Assembly (NCBI GenBank): GCA_020844525.1 | Contig: JAJGAH010000018.1 | Coordinates: 1-13,150, forward strand | DNA length: 13,150 nucleotides | From: Eubacterium sp. | GTDB taxonomy: Bacteria; Bacillota; Clostridia; Lachnospirales; Lachnospiraceae | Direction of reading: 5' to 3' | Shown here: positions 6,487 to 13,150 of the stretch, piece after piece | Position numbering within the stretch: the stretch's first letter is position 1 | Layout of the letters: each line of letters begins with the position of its first letter | Position numbers and translations under genes: made by a program | Notes under the pieces: generated by a model | What the model saw: the letters and a program-made list of their open reading frames with translations, nothing else | The model's database searches: none | What the model was told of the DNA's origin: nothing

Positions 6487-8118
6487 TCATCGATACACAT
6501 GCAGCAGCTTCATAAACTTCACAATTCTGCCGCCCATCGGGAACCGGTACATCTCTTCCTCCGTTGTCCTGGAGATCACAACATAGGCAACCAGGTAAAC
6601 GACAATGGCCAGAAGGATTGAAACCAGAAGCCCGATAAACGGACGGCGGGTCAGATGGAACAGAGCGGTATACACCAGCCATGCTGCCACACCCATGATA
6701 GCTGATGCAGCCAGGGGCTCTGCATAAGTCTTCCGGAGTTCATGCCGGGTACGCAGATACTTCCGCATAGACAGAATATTCATCAGACAGCAGACCAGGG
6801 AAAAGACAATATTCGAGAGCATTACCGCATAGATATCCAGCTTCGGCTGTGCGAACAGCATGATCGCCAGGGATGCCATATTTACGATCAGAGAGATTCC
6901 GGCGTTCACAAGCGCCACATGCTGCTTTCCGATTGCCTGAAGCACGCCGCCTGTAACGATCGAAAAGGAATCAGTCACGACAAAGATTGATCCGGCAAAA
7001 AGCAGCTTCTCAGCCAGTTCACTGGCGGATGGGAACAGCACACCCATAATCGGCTTTGCCAGAACGGTCAGCCCGATCATACACGGAATGCAGATAAACA
7101 TTGTCAGGCGAAGGGTCTGGTTGATCTGATGGTTTACCTCATCGACCTTCCCGAGTGCATACTGTCCGGACACCTCAGGCATCATGGCAGAGGTGCTGGC
7201 GGAAGCCATGGCAAGTGGAATGGATACCAGCGGCACATAATAGTTGCTGTACTCTCCATAGGCTGCGGAGATGGAATCCGCGTTCATACCGTTAAATCCC
7301 TGAATTGCGGAATACAGATAACTGTCCACATAGGCACTGCAGTTATAAATAAAGGAAGTAAAAATAATCGGTGTGATCATCAGAAGCAGAAGCTTCATGA
7401 TATCCGTATAGCTCTGTTCGGTTGAACGATGATCACGGGCCATCTTCCGCCTGAAATATCCACGGTTCAGCATGTAAACAAATGTCATGAACAGGAGACC
7501 CACCAGAACTCCGGCGCCTGTTCCGATCGTGCCGCCCATCGCACCGTAAATCGCTGCATTCGTTCCGCCCTCCGGTGCAAGGTTACGAATCAGGATCCAC
7601 GCTGCCAGGATACTGACAATGGCATTCATGATCTGCTCAAGAATCTGGGAGATCGATGTAGGGGTCATTGTCTTGTGTGCCTGGAAATAGCCCCTGAGAA
7701 CGCCCAGAATGGCCGAGAGGAAGACCGTCGGCGCCAGCGCGCGAAGTGCAGGCAATGCATTCTGCTGGTTCTGCGGAAGAAGAATGGATCCTCCAAAATA
7801 ACAGATCAGCGCCGTTACACCGCCCACAATGACAGCATAAAGCATCGCTCCCTTGAAAACCTTGTGTGCTCCTCTGTATTCCTTTTTCGCCAGCATCTCG
7901 GAAATAATCTTTGATGTGGCCATTGGTATACTATAAGAAGATATCAGGAGCAGGATTGAATACAGATTGCTGGCATAACCATAATATCCAAGTCCCACTG
8001 AACCCAGAATCGTTCCCAGCGGTCTCCGGTACAAAAGGCCGATGACCCTGGATATGATGGAGGCAATCATCAGAACGGATGCATTTTTTACGAGTGAATT
8101 TGAATTCTTTCCAGACAT
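6487..8118 (-). CDS. MurJ/SpoVB-type lipid flippase (polysaccharide biosynthesis protein, MOP superfamily)
   Basis: This is a 543-aa multi-pass membrane protein with about 14 predicted helices, the length of B. subtilis YtgP (MurJ) at 544 aa. The family moves lipid-linked peptidoglycan precursor (lipid II) or related glycolipids to the outer face of the membrane. Family features include the start NASVLMIASIISRVIGLLYRRP (quoted in part: ASIISRVIGLLYRRP), GVLRGYFQAHKTMTPTSISQ with the following QIMNAIV, and the helix-rich second half with VSIPLAMASASTSAMMPEVS. SpoVB and MurJ paralogues are hard to tell apart by eye; the lack of nearby sporulation genes gives no decision. ATG 8118 has AGGAGA about 8 nt upstream. 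It follows ung by 129 nt and probably continues the hisH-hisF-ung transcription unit. Confidence 0.85.
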   Translation of the reverse strand: MSGKNSNSLVKNASVLMIASIISRVIGLLYRRPLGTILGSVGLGYYGYASNLYSILLLISSYSIPMATSKIISEMLAKKEYRGAHKVFKGAMLYAVIVGGVTALICYFGGSILLPQNQQNALPALRALAPTVFLSAILGVLRGYFQAHKTMTPTSISQILEQIMNAIVSILAAWILIRNLAPEGGTNAAIYGAMGGTIGTGAGVLVGLLFMTFVYMLNRGYFRRKMARDHRSTEQSYTDIMKLLLLMITPIIFTSFIYNCSAYVDSYLYSAIQGFNGMNADSISAAYGEYSNYYVPLVSIPLAMASASTSAMMPEVSGQYALGKVDEVNHQINQTLRLTMFICIPCMIGLTVLAKPIMGVLFPSASELAEKLLFAGSIFVVTDSFSIVTGGVLQAIGKQHVALVNAGISLIVNMASLAIMLFAQPKLDIYAVMLSNIVFSLVCCLMNILSMRKYLRTRHELRKTYAEPLAASAIMGVAAWLVYTALFHLTRRPFIGLLVSILLAIVVYLVAYVVISRTTEEEMYRFPMGGRIVKFMKLLHVYR

Positions 8119-8179
8119 TTAGCTGTCTCCTGTTGCTTCTGTAATATTTTGGTACGGAACTTTTTACGGAAATCGCCTC

Positions 8180-8252
8180 GATTCCGAATCAGTCTGCAGG
8201 ATTCCTCCGATTTCAGACCGGTTTACAGATATGTTCCTGATTCCGAATCAGT
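8180..8252. repeat. Direct repeat of the ung 3' end (14 nt exact, about 33 nt degenerate)
   Basis: GATTCCGAATCAGT occurs at 8180-8193 and 8239-8252, 59 bp apart. Similarity continues imperfectly about 20 nt to the right of each copy. The right copy includes the ung stop codon (8250-8248) and last codons; the left copy lies in the gap before the flippase gene. The right copy is also a palindrome with a single centre base, CTGATTC-C-GAATCAG (8237-8251). Confidence 0.65.
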
Positions 8253-8931
8253 TTGCGGGAATGTCCTCAATCTGCCAGTCAATCGGAGCAAGTCCGTTTT
8301 TTTTCAGATATGCGTTCGTCTTTGAAAAAGGCCGGCTTCCGAAAAAGCCACGGTATGCTGACAGCGGACTTGGATGCGGAGACTTGAGCACCAGGTGCTT
8401 CGGGTTGTAAATCATCTCCTCCTTCCGCTGTGCCGGCCTGCCCCAGAGGATGAAGACCATCGGCCTGTCCTGGTCCGCAAGCACGCGGATTGCCGCATCT
8501 GTAAATTCCTCCCATCCGATGTTCCTGTGTGAATTTGCCTGATGCGCACGAACCGTCAACACGGTATTGAGCAGCATGACGCCCTGCTTAGCCCACTTCA
8601 CGAGATAGCCGTTATTCGGAATATAGCATCCCAGATCATCATGCAGCTCCTGATAGATATTCACAAGAGACGGAGGTATTTCTACACCGGGCTTTACAGA
8701 GAAGGAAAGCCCGTGAGCCTGTCCGGGTTCATGATATGGATCCTGTCCGAGGATGACCACCTTTACCTGCTCCAGCGGTGTAAAGTGAAAAGCATTGAAA
8801 ATATCCTGTGCAGGAGGATAAATCGTCCTGCTGTGGTATTCCTGGTTCACCTTCAGAAACAGTTCCCGATAATAAGGCTTTGAAAACTCCGGCCTCATGG
8901 CTTTTTCCCAGTCACCCGTCAGTCCTGCCAT
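8248..8931 (-). CDS. ung: Uracil-DNA glycosylase, family 1
   Basis: This enzyme removes uracil from DNA to begin base excision repair after cytosine deamination or dUTP incorporation. Its 227 aa match the family's usual length (about 220-230). The water-activating motif GQDPYH lies at 62-67 with catalytic Asp64, followed by GQAHGLSFSV. LLNTVLTV precedes HPSPLSAYRGFFGSRPF, whose His186 is the transition-state residue. ATG 8931 has AAGGAA about 8 nt upstream. The gene starts 69 nt after hisF ends and is followed by the flippase gene, so it looks like part of a read-through unit without a functional theme. The stop codon lies inside a palindrome that is repeated 59 bp downstream. Confidence 0.95.
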   Translation of the reverse strand: MAGLTGDWEKAMRPEFSKPYYRELFLKVNQEYHSRTIYPPAQDIFNAFHFTPLEQVKVVILGQDPYHEPGQAHGLSFSVKPGVEIPPSLVNIYQELHDDLGCYIPNNGYLVKWAKQGVMLLNTVLTVRAHQANSHRNIGWEEFTDAAIRVLADQDRPMVFILWGRPAQRKEEMIYNPKHLVLKSPHPSPLSAYRGFFGSRPFSKTNAYLKKNGLAPIDWQIEDIPAN

Positions 8932-8972
8932 GTTCTTTCCTTCTCTCTTAAATATTAACTGTTAAGTGTTTG

Positions 8973-9000
8973 CGAAATCATCTTAATAAAGATGCTTTCG
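8973..9000 (-). other. Stem-loop directly after the hisF stop codon
   Basis: The arms 9000-8989 and 8984-8973 pair over 12 positions with one mismatch around a 4-nt loop. The stem abuts the hisF TGA (9003-9001). No T-tract follows on either strand, so it is not a standard terminator. It may stabilise the hisF mRNA end or adjust read-through into ung. Confidence 0.5.
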
Positions 9001-9762
9001 TCAGAGTCTGACGGGCACACCCCTGCCCTGCAGATATTTCTTTACCTGGCGGATCTCAAGCTCGCGATAATGAAAGAGAGATGCCGCAAGTGCCGCATCT
9101 GCCTTTCCTTCGGTCAGTGCATCATAAAAATCCTCCATGGAACCTGCGCCACCGGAGGCAATTACAGGTATTCTGACCTCTTCGGCAATCGCTCTGGTAA
9201 GCTTCAGATCGTACCCGTTCTTCGTTCCGTCGCAATCCATGCTGGTAAGGAGGATTTCGCCGGCGCCAAGCTTCTCCGCCTGCGCAGCCCATTCCACAGC
9301 ATCAAGGCCGACGTCTACTCTTCCGCCCTGCTTATATACTGTCCATCCATCGCCGTTGTCCCTGTGCCGGGCATCAATTGCCACAACAACGCACTGGCTT
9401 CCAAATTTCATAGCAGCCTCGCTGATCAGTGACGGGTTCTCGATGGCAGATGAATTGATTGAGATCTTATCGGCTCCCTCGCGCAGCAGCATCCGGAAAT
9501 CGTCAACCGTGCGGATACCGCCCCCTACCGTAAAGGGAATGAACACATTTTCCGCCACCTTCCGGACCATGTCCACAACAGTGCGTCTGTGGTCGCTGGA
9601 AGCTGTAATATCAAGAAAAACGACCTCATCTGCTCCCTCGCGGTCATAGGCCTTCGCGACCTCCACTGGATCTCCGGCATCCCGTAAATTCACAAAATTC
9701 ACGCCCTTTACCACGCGTCCGTTATTGATATCCAGGCATGGAATGATTCTCTTTGTAAACAT
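9001..9762 (-). CDS. hisF: Imidazole glycerol phosphate synthase, cyclase subunit HisF
   Basis: HisF uses ammonia supplied by HisH to convert PRFAR to imidazole glycerol phosphate and AICAR, joining histidine and purine metabolism. The 253-aa (beta/alpha)8 barrel starts [11 protein letters not shown] and has the two catalytic aspartates at D11 and D130 (VVVAID). The phosphate-binding loops TVGGGIR (about 78-84) and ASGGAGS are present. ATG 9762 is chosen over an in-frame TTG at 9828 because it gives the exact family N-terminus and length and has AGGAG about 11 nt upstream. It lies 122 nt after hisH. Only hisH and hisF are present; hisA, usually between them in his operons, is absent here. Confidence 0.95.
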   Translation of the reverse strand: MFTKRIIPCLDINNGRVVKGVNFVNLRDAGDPVEVAKAYDREGADEVVFLDITASSDHRRTVVDMVRKVAENVFIPFTVGGGIRTVDDFRMLLREGADKISINSSAIENPSLISEAAMKFGSQCVVVAIDARHRDNGDGWTVYKQGGRVDVGLDAVEWAAQAEKLGAGEILLTSMDCDGTKNGYDLKLTRAIAEEVRIPVIASGGAGSMEDFYDALTEGKADAALAASLFHYRELEIRQVKKYLQGRGVPVRL

Positions 9763-9884
9763 ATGTATTTTCTCTCCTGCATCCTTAATGTAGACAGTCC
9801 TGCATTTTTGCCTTTCGCAGCTCATCAATTTCAGCCTGCGTGGTTCAGCATCTGTACTATGCGCGACACTTTATCTTCCTGCAA

Positions 9885-10541
9885 TCAGAGTTCTGCAAAA
9901 TTTCTGAGAATCGCCAGTCCCGTATCAGAGCTCTTTTCCGGATGAAACTGGGTTGCAAAAATATTTCCCTTTTCCACAGAGGCATGGATGGTCACCCCGT
10001 ATTCTGTAGTGGCTGTCACGATGCTCTCATCTGCTGCCTGCAGATAATAGGAATGCACGAAATAGACATAAGACTCATCCGGTATCCCGCGGAAAAGCCT
10101 GCCCGTTTCACCGGCCGTTGGGTTTTTCGCGTCTATGACTCTGCCCTCTGCGTCGCGGCGGACCAGATGAATCGAATTCCAACCCATATGAGGGATCTTC
10201 AGGTTGTCACGCTCAGGAATCCTGAGGATTTTGCCCTTCAGGATTCCAAGGCCACTGACACCCGGAGACTCCTCGCTTTCCTCAAACAGCAGCTGAAGGC
10301 CGACACAGATTCCCAGGAAGGGCTTTCCGCTTTCAGTAACCTCATGAATGACCGGTATCAGGTTAAACCGCTCCAGGTTCTGCATGCAGTCGCCAAAATT
10401 CCCCACGCCGGGAAGGACCACCTTGTCCGCGCGCCGCAGCACATCAGCATCACGGGTTACCGTCACTTCCTGCCCAAGCCGGACCAGTGCCTTTTCTACA
10501 CTCTTGATATTTCCTGCATCATAATCAATGATAGCTATCAT
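9885..10541 (-). CDS. hisH: Imidazole glycerol phosphate synthase, glutamine amidotransferase subunit HisH
   Basis: HisH hydrolyses glutamine and channels ammonia to the HisF barrel. The 218-aa class I amidotransferase has its full triad: nucleophile C79 in GICVGLQ, with H200 and E202 in QFHPEKS. The PGVGNFG segment (45-51) forms the HisH-type oxyanion region. HMGWN (118-122) is also typical. ATG 10541 has GGAG about 10 nt upstream. The gene is the first of a likely minus-strand unit hisH-hisF-ung-flippase and is divergent from the EamA gene. Its promoter must lie in 10542-10658; I see only a weak -10 (TATCAT). Confidence 0.95.
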   Translation of the reverse strand: MIAIIDYDAGNIKSVEKALVRLGQEVTVTRDADVLRRADKVVLPGVGNFGDCMQNLERFNLIPVIHEVTESGKPFLGICVGLQLLFEESEESPGVSGLGILKGKILRIPERDNLKIPHMGWNSIHLVRRDAEGRVIDAKNPTAGETGRLFRGIPDESYVYFVHSYYLQAADESIVTATTEYGVTIHASVEKGNIFATQFHPEKSSDTGLAILRNFAEL

Positions 10542-10658
10542 TTCTTGAAATCTCCATATTCAGATGCTATGATAAGTAGCAATTGTCTTAAAGAGCTTCT
10601 ACATCGTAACTTATTTTTTCCCTTTATACAAGGCTTTTCACATGCATGAGGTTTTCCG

Positions 10659-11618
10659 ATGTCTATCTTTCGCAGTACACCTTCAAACCAGCGGACAGAT
10701 TCTGTAAAGGTCCGTCACTCCATCTTTCTGCTTCTGGCCGCCCTGATCTGGGGAACAACCTTTGTGGCACAGAGTATTGCCGCACAGAGCATGGGCACCT
10801 TCACCTACAATTTCTGCAGATTTTATGTTGGTGCACTTGTCCTTCTCCCAGTAGCTGTGCTGGTCGGAAGAAAGGATCCTCTGTCACCGGGATATACCGG
10901 AAAGCCTGTCCCCGGAATTACCCGCAGCATCCATGAGCGCCGCAGAGACTTGCTTGTCGCAGGTACAGCCTGTGGCATTATTCTCTTTCTTGCGGGAAGC
11001 TTTCAGCAGATGGGCCTGGAATATACGACCGCCGGAAAAAGCGGATTCATCACTGCCCTGTACATTATTCTTGTGCCTGTATTCGGCCTGTTTCTGCACA
11101 AAAAATGCCCGCCCGCTGTATGGGCAGCCGTCATACTGGCTGTAATCGGGTTCTATCTTCTGTGTGTCCGGGAAGGTTTTTCCATCAACCGGGGAGATCT
11201 GATCACGCTCGGATGCTCCTGCATGTTTGCGATACACATACTGACCATTGACCATTTCATTCCACGGGTAAACGGAGTTCAGCTCTCCTGCATCCAGTTT
11301 CTGGTAGCAGGCACCCTGTCAGTCATATCGGCATTTCTTCTGGAGACGCCCTCCATACATGCCATGATACTGTGCATCGGACCGATCCTCTATGCCGGCA
11401 TCCTTTCGTCAGGAATCGCATACACATTGCAGATCATCGGACAGAGAGGTCTGAACCCCGCTCTGGCTTCTCTTCTGATGAGTCTGGAATCTGTCATCTC
11501 TGCGATCTCCGGATGGATCATACTCGGTGATGCACTTTCCGGGAAGGAAATTCTGGGTTGCGTTCTTGTCTTTTCCGGCGTAATCCTCGCACAGCTCCCA
11601 GCACGGAATAAAGAATGA
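10659..11618 (+). CDS. EamA/DMT-family membrane transporter
   Basis: This is a drug/metabolite transporter superfamily member, probably an exporter of small metabolites or amino acids; the substrate cannot be told from sequence. The 319-aa protein has two EamA repeats, about ten helices in all. The first opens with LLLAALIWGTTFVAQS (about residues 22-37) and the second with RGDLITLGCSCMFAIHIL. The end PALASLLMSLESVISAISGW is the typical second-repeat signature. A hydrophilic, Arg-rich loop (about residues 70-100, HERRRDLL) sits after the second helix. ATG 10659 has GAGGT 7-8 nt upstream. The stop codon lies in a 14-bp tandem repeat and a terminator-like hairpin follows. Confidence 0.9.
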   Translation: MSIFRSTPSNQRTDSVKVRHSIFLLLAALIWGTTFVAQSIAAQSMGTFTYNFCRFYVGALVLLPVAVLVGRKDPLSPGYTGKPVPGITRSIHERRRDLLVAGTACGIILFLAGSFQQMGLEYTTAGKSGFITALYIILVPVFGLFLHKKCPPAVWAAVILAVIGFYLLCVREGFSINRGDLITLGCSCMFAIHILTIDHFIPRVNGVQLSCIQFLVAGTLSVISAFLLETPSIHAMILCIGPILYAGILSSGIAYTLQIIGQRGLNPALASLLMSLESVISAISGWIILGDALSGKEILGCVLVFSGVILAQLPARNKE

Positions 11619-11640
11619 AAATACCGGAATGAAAATACCG
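11613..11640. repeat. 14-bp tandem duplication spanning the EamA gene stop codon
   Basis: GAATGAAAATACCG occurs twice in direct succession (11613-11626 and 11627-11640), both copies perfect. The first copy contains the TGA stop (11616-11618); the second ends in the left arm of the downstream hairpin. Confidence 0.85.
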
Positions 11641-11690
11641 GATACGCTCTTGCACAGCTGGCAAAAACGCATCCGGTACCTGGCATTTTC
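11636..11690. terminator. Bidirectional terminator-like hairpin between the convergent EamA and yerC genes
   Basis: TACCGGATACG (11636-11646) pairs with CGCATCCGGTA (11668-11678) with one A-C mismatch, which is a G-U pair on the minus strand. TTGC/GCAA pairs inside. On the plus strand a T-rich stretch begins a few bases later (about 11685); on the minus strand TTTT follows the stem at once. It can serve both genes, with the better fit for minus-strand transcripts. Confidence 0.6.
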
Positions 11691-11693
11691 TTT

Positions 11694-11730
11694 ACAACCT
11701 TGGCTCTTCACAACAACCTTGGCTCTTCAC
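11694..11730. repeat. 19-bp-period tandem repeat, two copies
   Basis: ACAACCTTGGCTCTTCAC occurs at 11694-11711 and 11713-11730, identical over 18 nt and separated by one A. It is non-coding and lies between the hairpin and the 33-bp repeats. Confidence 0.85.
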
Positions 11731-11793
11731 AGGCGTTCTGAAGAAACACCCTGTACCTGACACCCCTGTTATTCTATATCGTCCGTACACCAC

Positions 11794-11892
11794 ATTATGC
11801 CTTATAGTGTACGATCAATTCTCCGAATTATGCCTTGTAGTGTACGATCAATTCTCCGAACTATGCCTTGTAGTGTATGATCAGCTCTCCGA
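11794..11892. repeat. 33-bp tandem repeat, three copies, last copy includes the 3' end of yerC
   Basis: The units are 11794-11826, 11827-11859 and 11860-11892. Units 1 and 2 differ at one position; unit 3 differs from unit 2 at three. On the minus strand unit 3 carries the last codons and TGA stop of yerC (11883-11881), and the other two repeat that end, each with a TGA at the same place. The 33-bp period keeps the reading frame. Confidence 0.9.
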
Positions 11893-12192
11893 ATCCTCCG
11901 GTTCCCTGATACCCAGCCGTCTGAAAACCATCTCGTATCCGTCATTGCCATAGGTCAGTGACCGGTTCACACGGCTGATCGTCGCTGTGGAAGCACCGGT
12001 CTTTCTGGAAATGTCCAGATAGGTTTTCTTCTCCTTGAGCATCTTTGCAACTTCAAAGCGCTGCGAAAGAGACAGAATCTCATTGATCGTACATGCGTCC
12101 TCAAAAAAGGTATAACATTCATCGACGGATTGCAGCGTCAGAATTGCCTGAAACAGCTGATCAACCTCTTCATTATGAATATCTTTGCTCAT
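11881..12192 (-). CDS. YerC/YecD family TrpR-like DNA-binding protein
   Basis: This is a 103-aa protein of the TrpR superfamily, YerC branch (B. subtilis YerC has 104 aa). The helical N-terminal half has FQAILTLQSVDECYTFFEDACT, quoted in part as DECYTFFEDACT. INEILSLSQRFEVAKML is the conserved family core, and the helix-turn-helix is YLDISRKTGASTATISRV followed by NRSLTYG. The target genes and any ligand of this branch are not settled; tryptophan should not be assumed. ATG 12192 has AAGGA very close upstream. It lies 148 nt after ribF with its own candidate promoter. Its 3' end has been triplicated as a 33-bp tandem repeat. Confidence 0.9.
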   Translation of the reverse strand: MSKDIHNEEVDQLFQAILTLQSVDECYTFFEDACTINEILSLSQRFEVAKMLKEKKTYLDISRKTGASTATISRVNRSLTYGNDGYEMVFRRLGIREPEDSES

Positions 12193-12226
12193 TGTCCTTT
12201 GCCCCCGGATTTTACCCTGTACATGC

Positions 12227-12249
12227 CGCAGGAAGTATACGCTCCTGCG
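12227..12249. other. Hairpin in the yerC leader
   Basis: CGCAGGA (12227-12233) pairs with TCCTGCG (12243-12249) around a 9-nt loop holding GTATAC. No T-tract follows. It lies in the untranslated leader of yerC, or in the ribF 3' tail if transcription reads through. Confidence 0.45.
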
Positions 12250-12291
12250 CTGTTATTCTCTGACGCTTCACAATTTCACAGTGTCAAAGTA

Positions 12292-12321
12292 TTTATATCG
12301 TTCATGTTACCACTTTCACAA
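12292..12321 (-). promoter_or_regulatory. Candidate yerC promoter with overlapping operator-like dyad
   Basis: On the minus strand TTGTGA (12321-12316) and TATAAA (12297-12292) have an 18-nt spacer. The -35 overlaps a perfect dyad, TTCAC-AAA-GTGAA (12315-12327). More TTCACA motifs lie just downstream near 12267-12280. This layout would suit a repressor acting at the promoter, perhaps YerC itself (inference). Confidence 0.45.
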
Positions 12322-12340
12322 AGTGAAGACAAGGTATTCT

Positions 12341-13150
12341 CTACTGTTTTGCGCGGGAAAAATAGATGTCCGCAGCCTGGATGTCCCGGTCCATCTGCAG
12401 CTTCAGTTCTTCGATGCTGGCAAACTTCTGCTCCGGTCTCCGGAAGGACAGGAGTTCCACCTTCGCCCTCTGTCCGTATAAATCCAGAGAACAGTCAAAC
12501 AGATACGTCTCCAGCCCTGTCGCCGTACCACCGACCGTCGGCTTGACACCGATGTTGGAAATTCCCTGATACACTTTTCCGGCGACAAAGGTTCTGGAGT
12601 AATAAACGCCATACGGTGGTGTCATTTTTTCCGGCGCCGGTATCTGGTTGATGGTTGGGAAGCCGAGAGAATGACCGAGCTTTCTTCCATGGACAATATC
12701 ACCGGTGATAAAGTAGGGATGTCCCATCAGATCTGCTATTTTTTCCATATGCCCCTGGGACAGCTCCTCCCGGATATAGGTGCTGCTGATCTCCCTGGAT
12801 CCGTCCATCTCCTTCGGAAGCACTTCGACAATAAAATTGTATTTTCTGCCGAGCTGTTCCATAACAGCGGCATCGCCCTTCCGGTCCTTTCCAAAATGAA
12901 AGTCATCTCCCATGACCACAGCCTGCACATGCAGCTTTTCCAGCAGCAGGGTGCGCACAAACGCCTCCGGCTCCATGTCCCGCATCTCTTTTGTGAAACG
13001 GCACTCAAAGAGAAGGTCCACATCCAGGTCCCTTATAATATCCCGCCGCTCCTCATTGGTCATGAGCATCCTGGGTGCCCTTGCGCCCATGCACACCTGT
13101 GGAGATACCGCAAATGTGAATACAGCGGTCTGCCAGTCATGCTCACGCGC
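12341..13150 (-). CDS. ribF: Bifunctional riboflavin kinase/FMN adenylyltransferase, N-terminus outside window
   Basis: RibF phosphorylates riboflavin to FMN and then adenylates FMN to FAD. The frame is open to the right edge, giving 269 visible residues of roughly 310; the N-terminal nucleotide-binding GH motif is beyond the window. Visible FAD-synthetase features are TFAVSPQ near the edge, VVMGDDFHFGKDRKGD and ISSTYIREEL. The riboflavin kinase domain follows, with GDIVHGRKLGHSLGFPTIN holding the PTxN metal/ATP motif. NIGVKPTVGG comes next, and the usual C-terminal F-x-S-x-x-L-x-x-Q-x-x-x-D segment closes the domain. An internal GTG at 13096 is not the start, because conserved RibF sequence continues upstream of it. 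The next gene in the same direction is yerC. Confidence 0.95.
   Translation of the reverse strand, partial: AREHDWQTAVFTFAVSPQVCMGARAPRMLMTNEERRDIIRDLDVDLLFECRFTKEMRDMEPEAFVRTLLLEKLHVQAVVMGDDFHFGKDRKGDAAVMEQLGRKYNFIVEVLPKEMDGSREISSTYIREELSQGHMEKIADLMGHPYFITGDIVHGRKLGHSLGFPTINQIPAPEKMTPPYGVYYSRTFVAGKVYQGISNIGVKPTVGGTATGLETYLFDCSLDLYGQRAKVELLSFRRPEQKFASIEELKLQMDRDIQAADIYFSRAKQ

Noticed and set aside
9763..9828. Longer hisF start at TTG 9828
   Set aside because: The extra 22 residues are not found in HisF; ATG 9762 gives the canonical [11 protein letters not shown] start and 253-aa length.
9840..10649. Open frame of 269 codons on the plus strand across hisH
   Set aside because: It is antisense to hisH, whose triad and motifs are intact; the translation looks random.
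11794..11892. 33-bp repeats as a CRISPR array
   Set aside because: The copies are directly adjacent with no spacers, one copy is coding sequence, and no cas gene is present.
13094..13096. GTG at 13096 as the start of ribF
   Set aside because: Conserved RibF sequence (VFTFAVSPQ) continues upstream in frame to the window edge, so the gene is cut by the edge and does not start here.

Overview
The window reads as chromosomal DNA of an anaerobic Firmicute of the class Clostridia, probably Lachnospiraceae-like. The main reason is a complete SCIFF six-cysteine peptide with its radical SAM maturase, a pair that is close to a hallmark of Clostridia. A fused SecDF, a YerC-type TrpR-family protein, a MurJ/SpoVB-type flippase and strong GGAGG-type ribosome binding sites fit this. 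No phage, IS element, CRISPR array, tRNA or rRNA was recognised.

Left part (1-3147, minus strand): scfA (SCIFF precursor, 48 aa) -> scfB (maturase) -> secDF (cut by the left window edge). scfA has a good promoter upstream, and a 13-bp stem with a T-rich tail lies between scfA and scfB. That stem is likely to let the small peptide be made in excess over its enzyme. A divergent RlmI-type rRNA methyltransferase (3369-4652, plus) follows, ending at a roughly 99-nt imperfect palindrome.

Middle (4868-10541, all minus): an unusual CsoR/DUF156 metal-sensing repressor with a His-rich N-terminal extension; a secreted or membrane-anchored Ala/Ser-rich protein of unknown function with its own extended -10 promoter and terminator; then a run that reads hisH -> hisF -> ung -> MurJ/SpoVB-like flippase. 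HisH and HisF form imidazole glycerol phosphate synthase; no other histidine gene is in view.

Right part: an EamA/DMT transporter (10659-11618, plus) converges on a YerC/TrpR-like regulator (11881-12192, minus). Upstream of yerC lies the C-terminal part of ribF (cut by the right edge), encoding riboflavin kinase/FAD synthetase.

The genes are mostly conserved housekeeping families. The least ordinary signals are between them. Short duplications span the stop codon or 3' end of three genes (ung, the EamA gene, yerC). There is a dense cluster of 14-, 19- and 33-bp tandem repeats at 11613-11892, a long palindrome at 4681-4779, and a pair of 17-nt direct repeats at 6383-6429. I found no convincing wholly new multi-gene system; the closest to a special system is the SCIFF cluster, whose family is already described.
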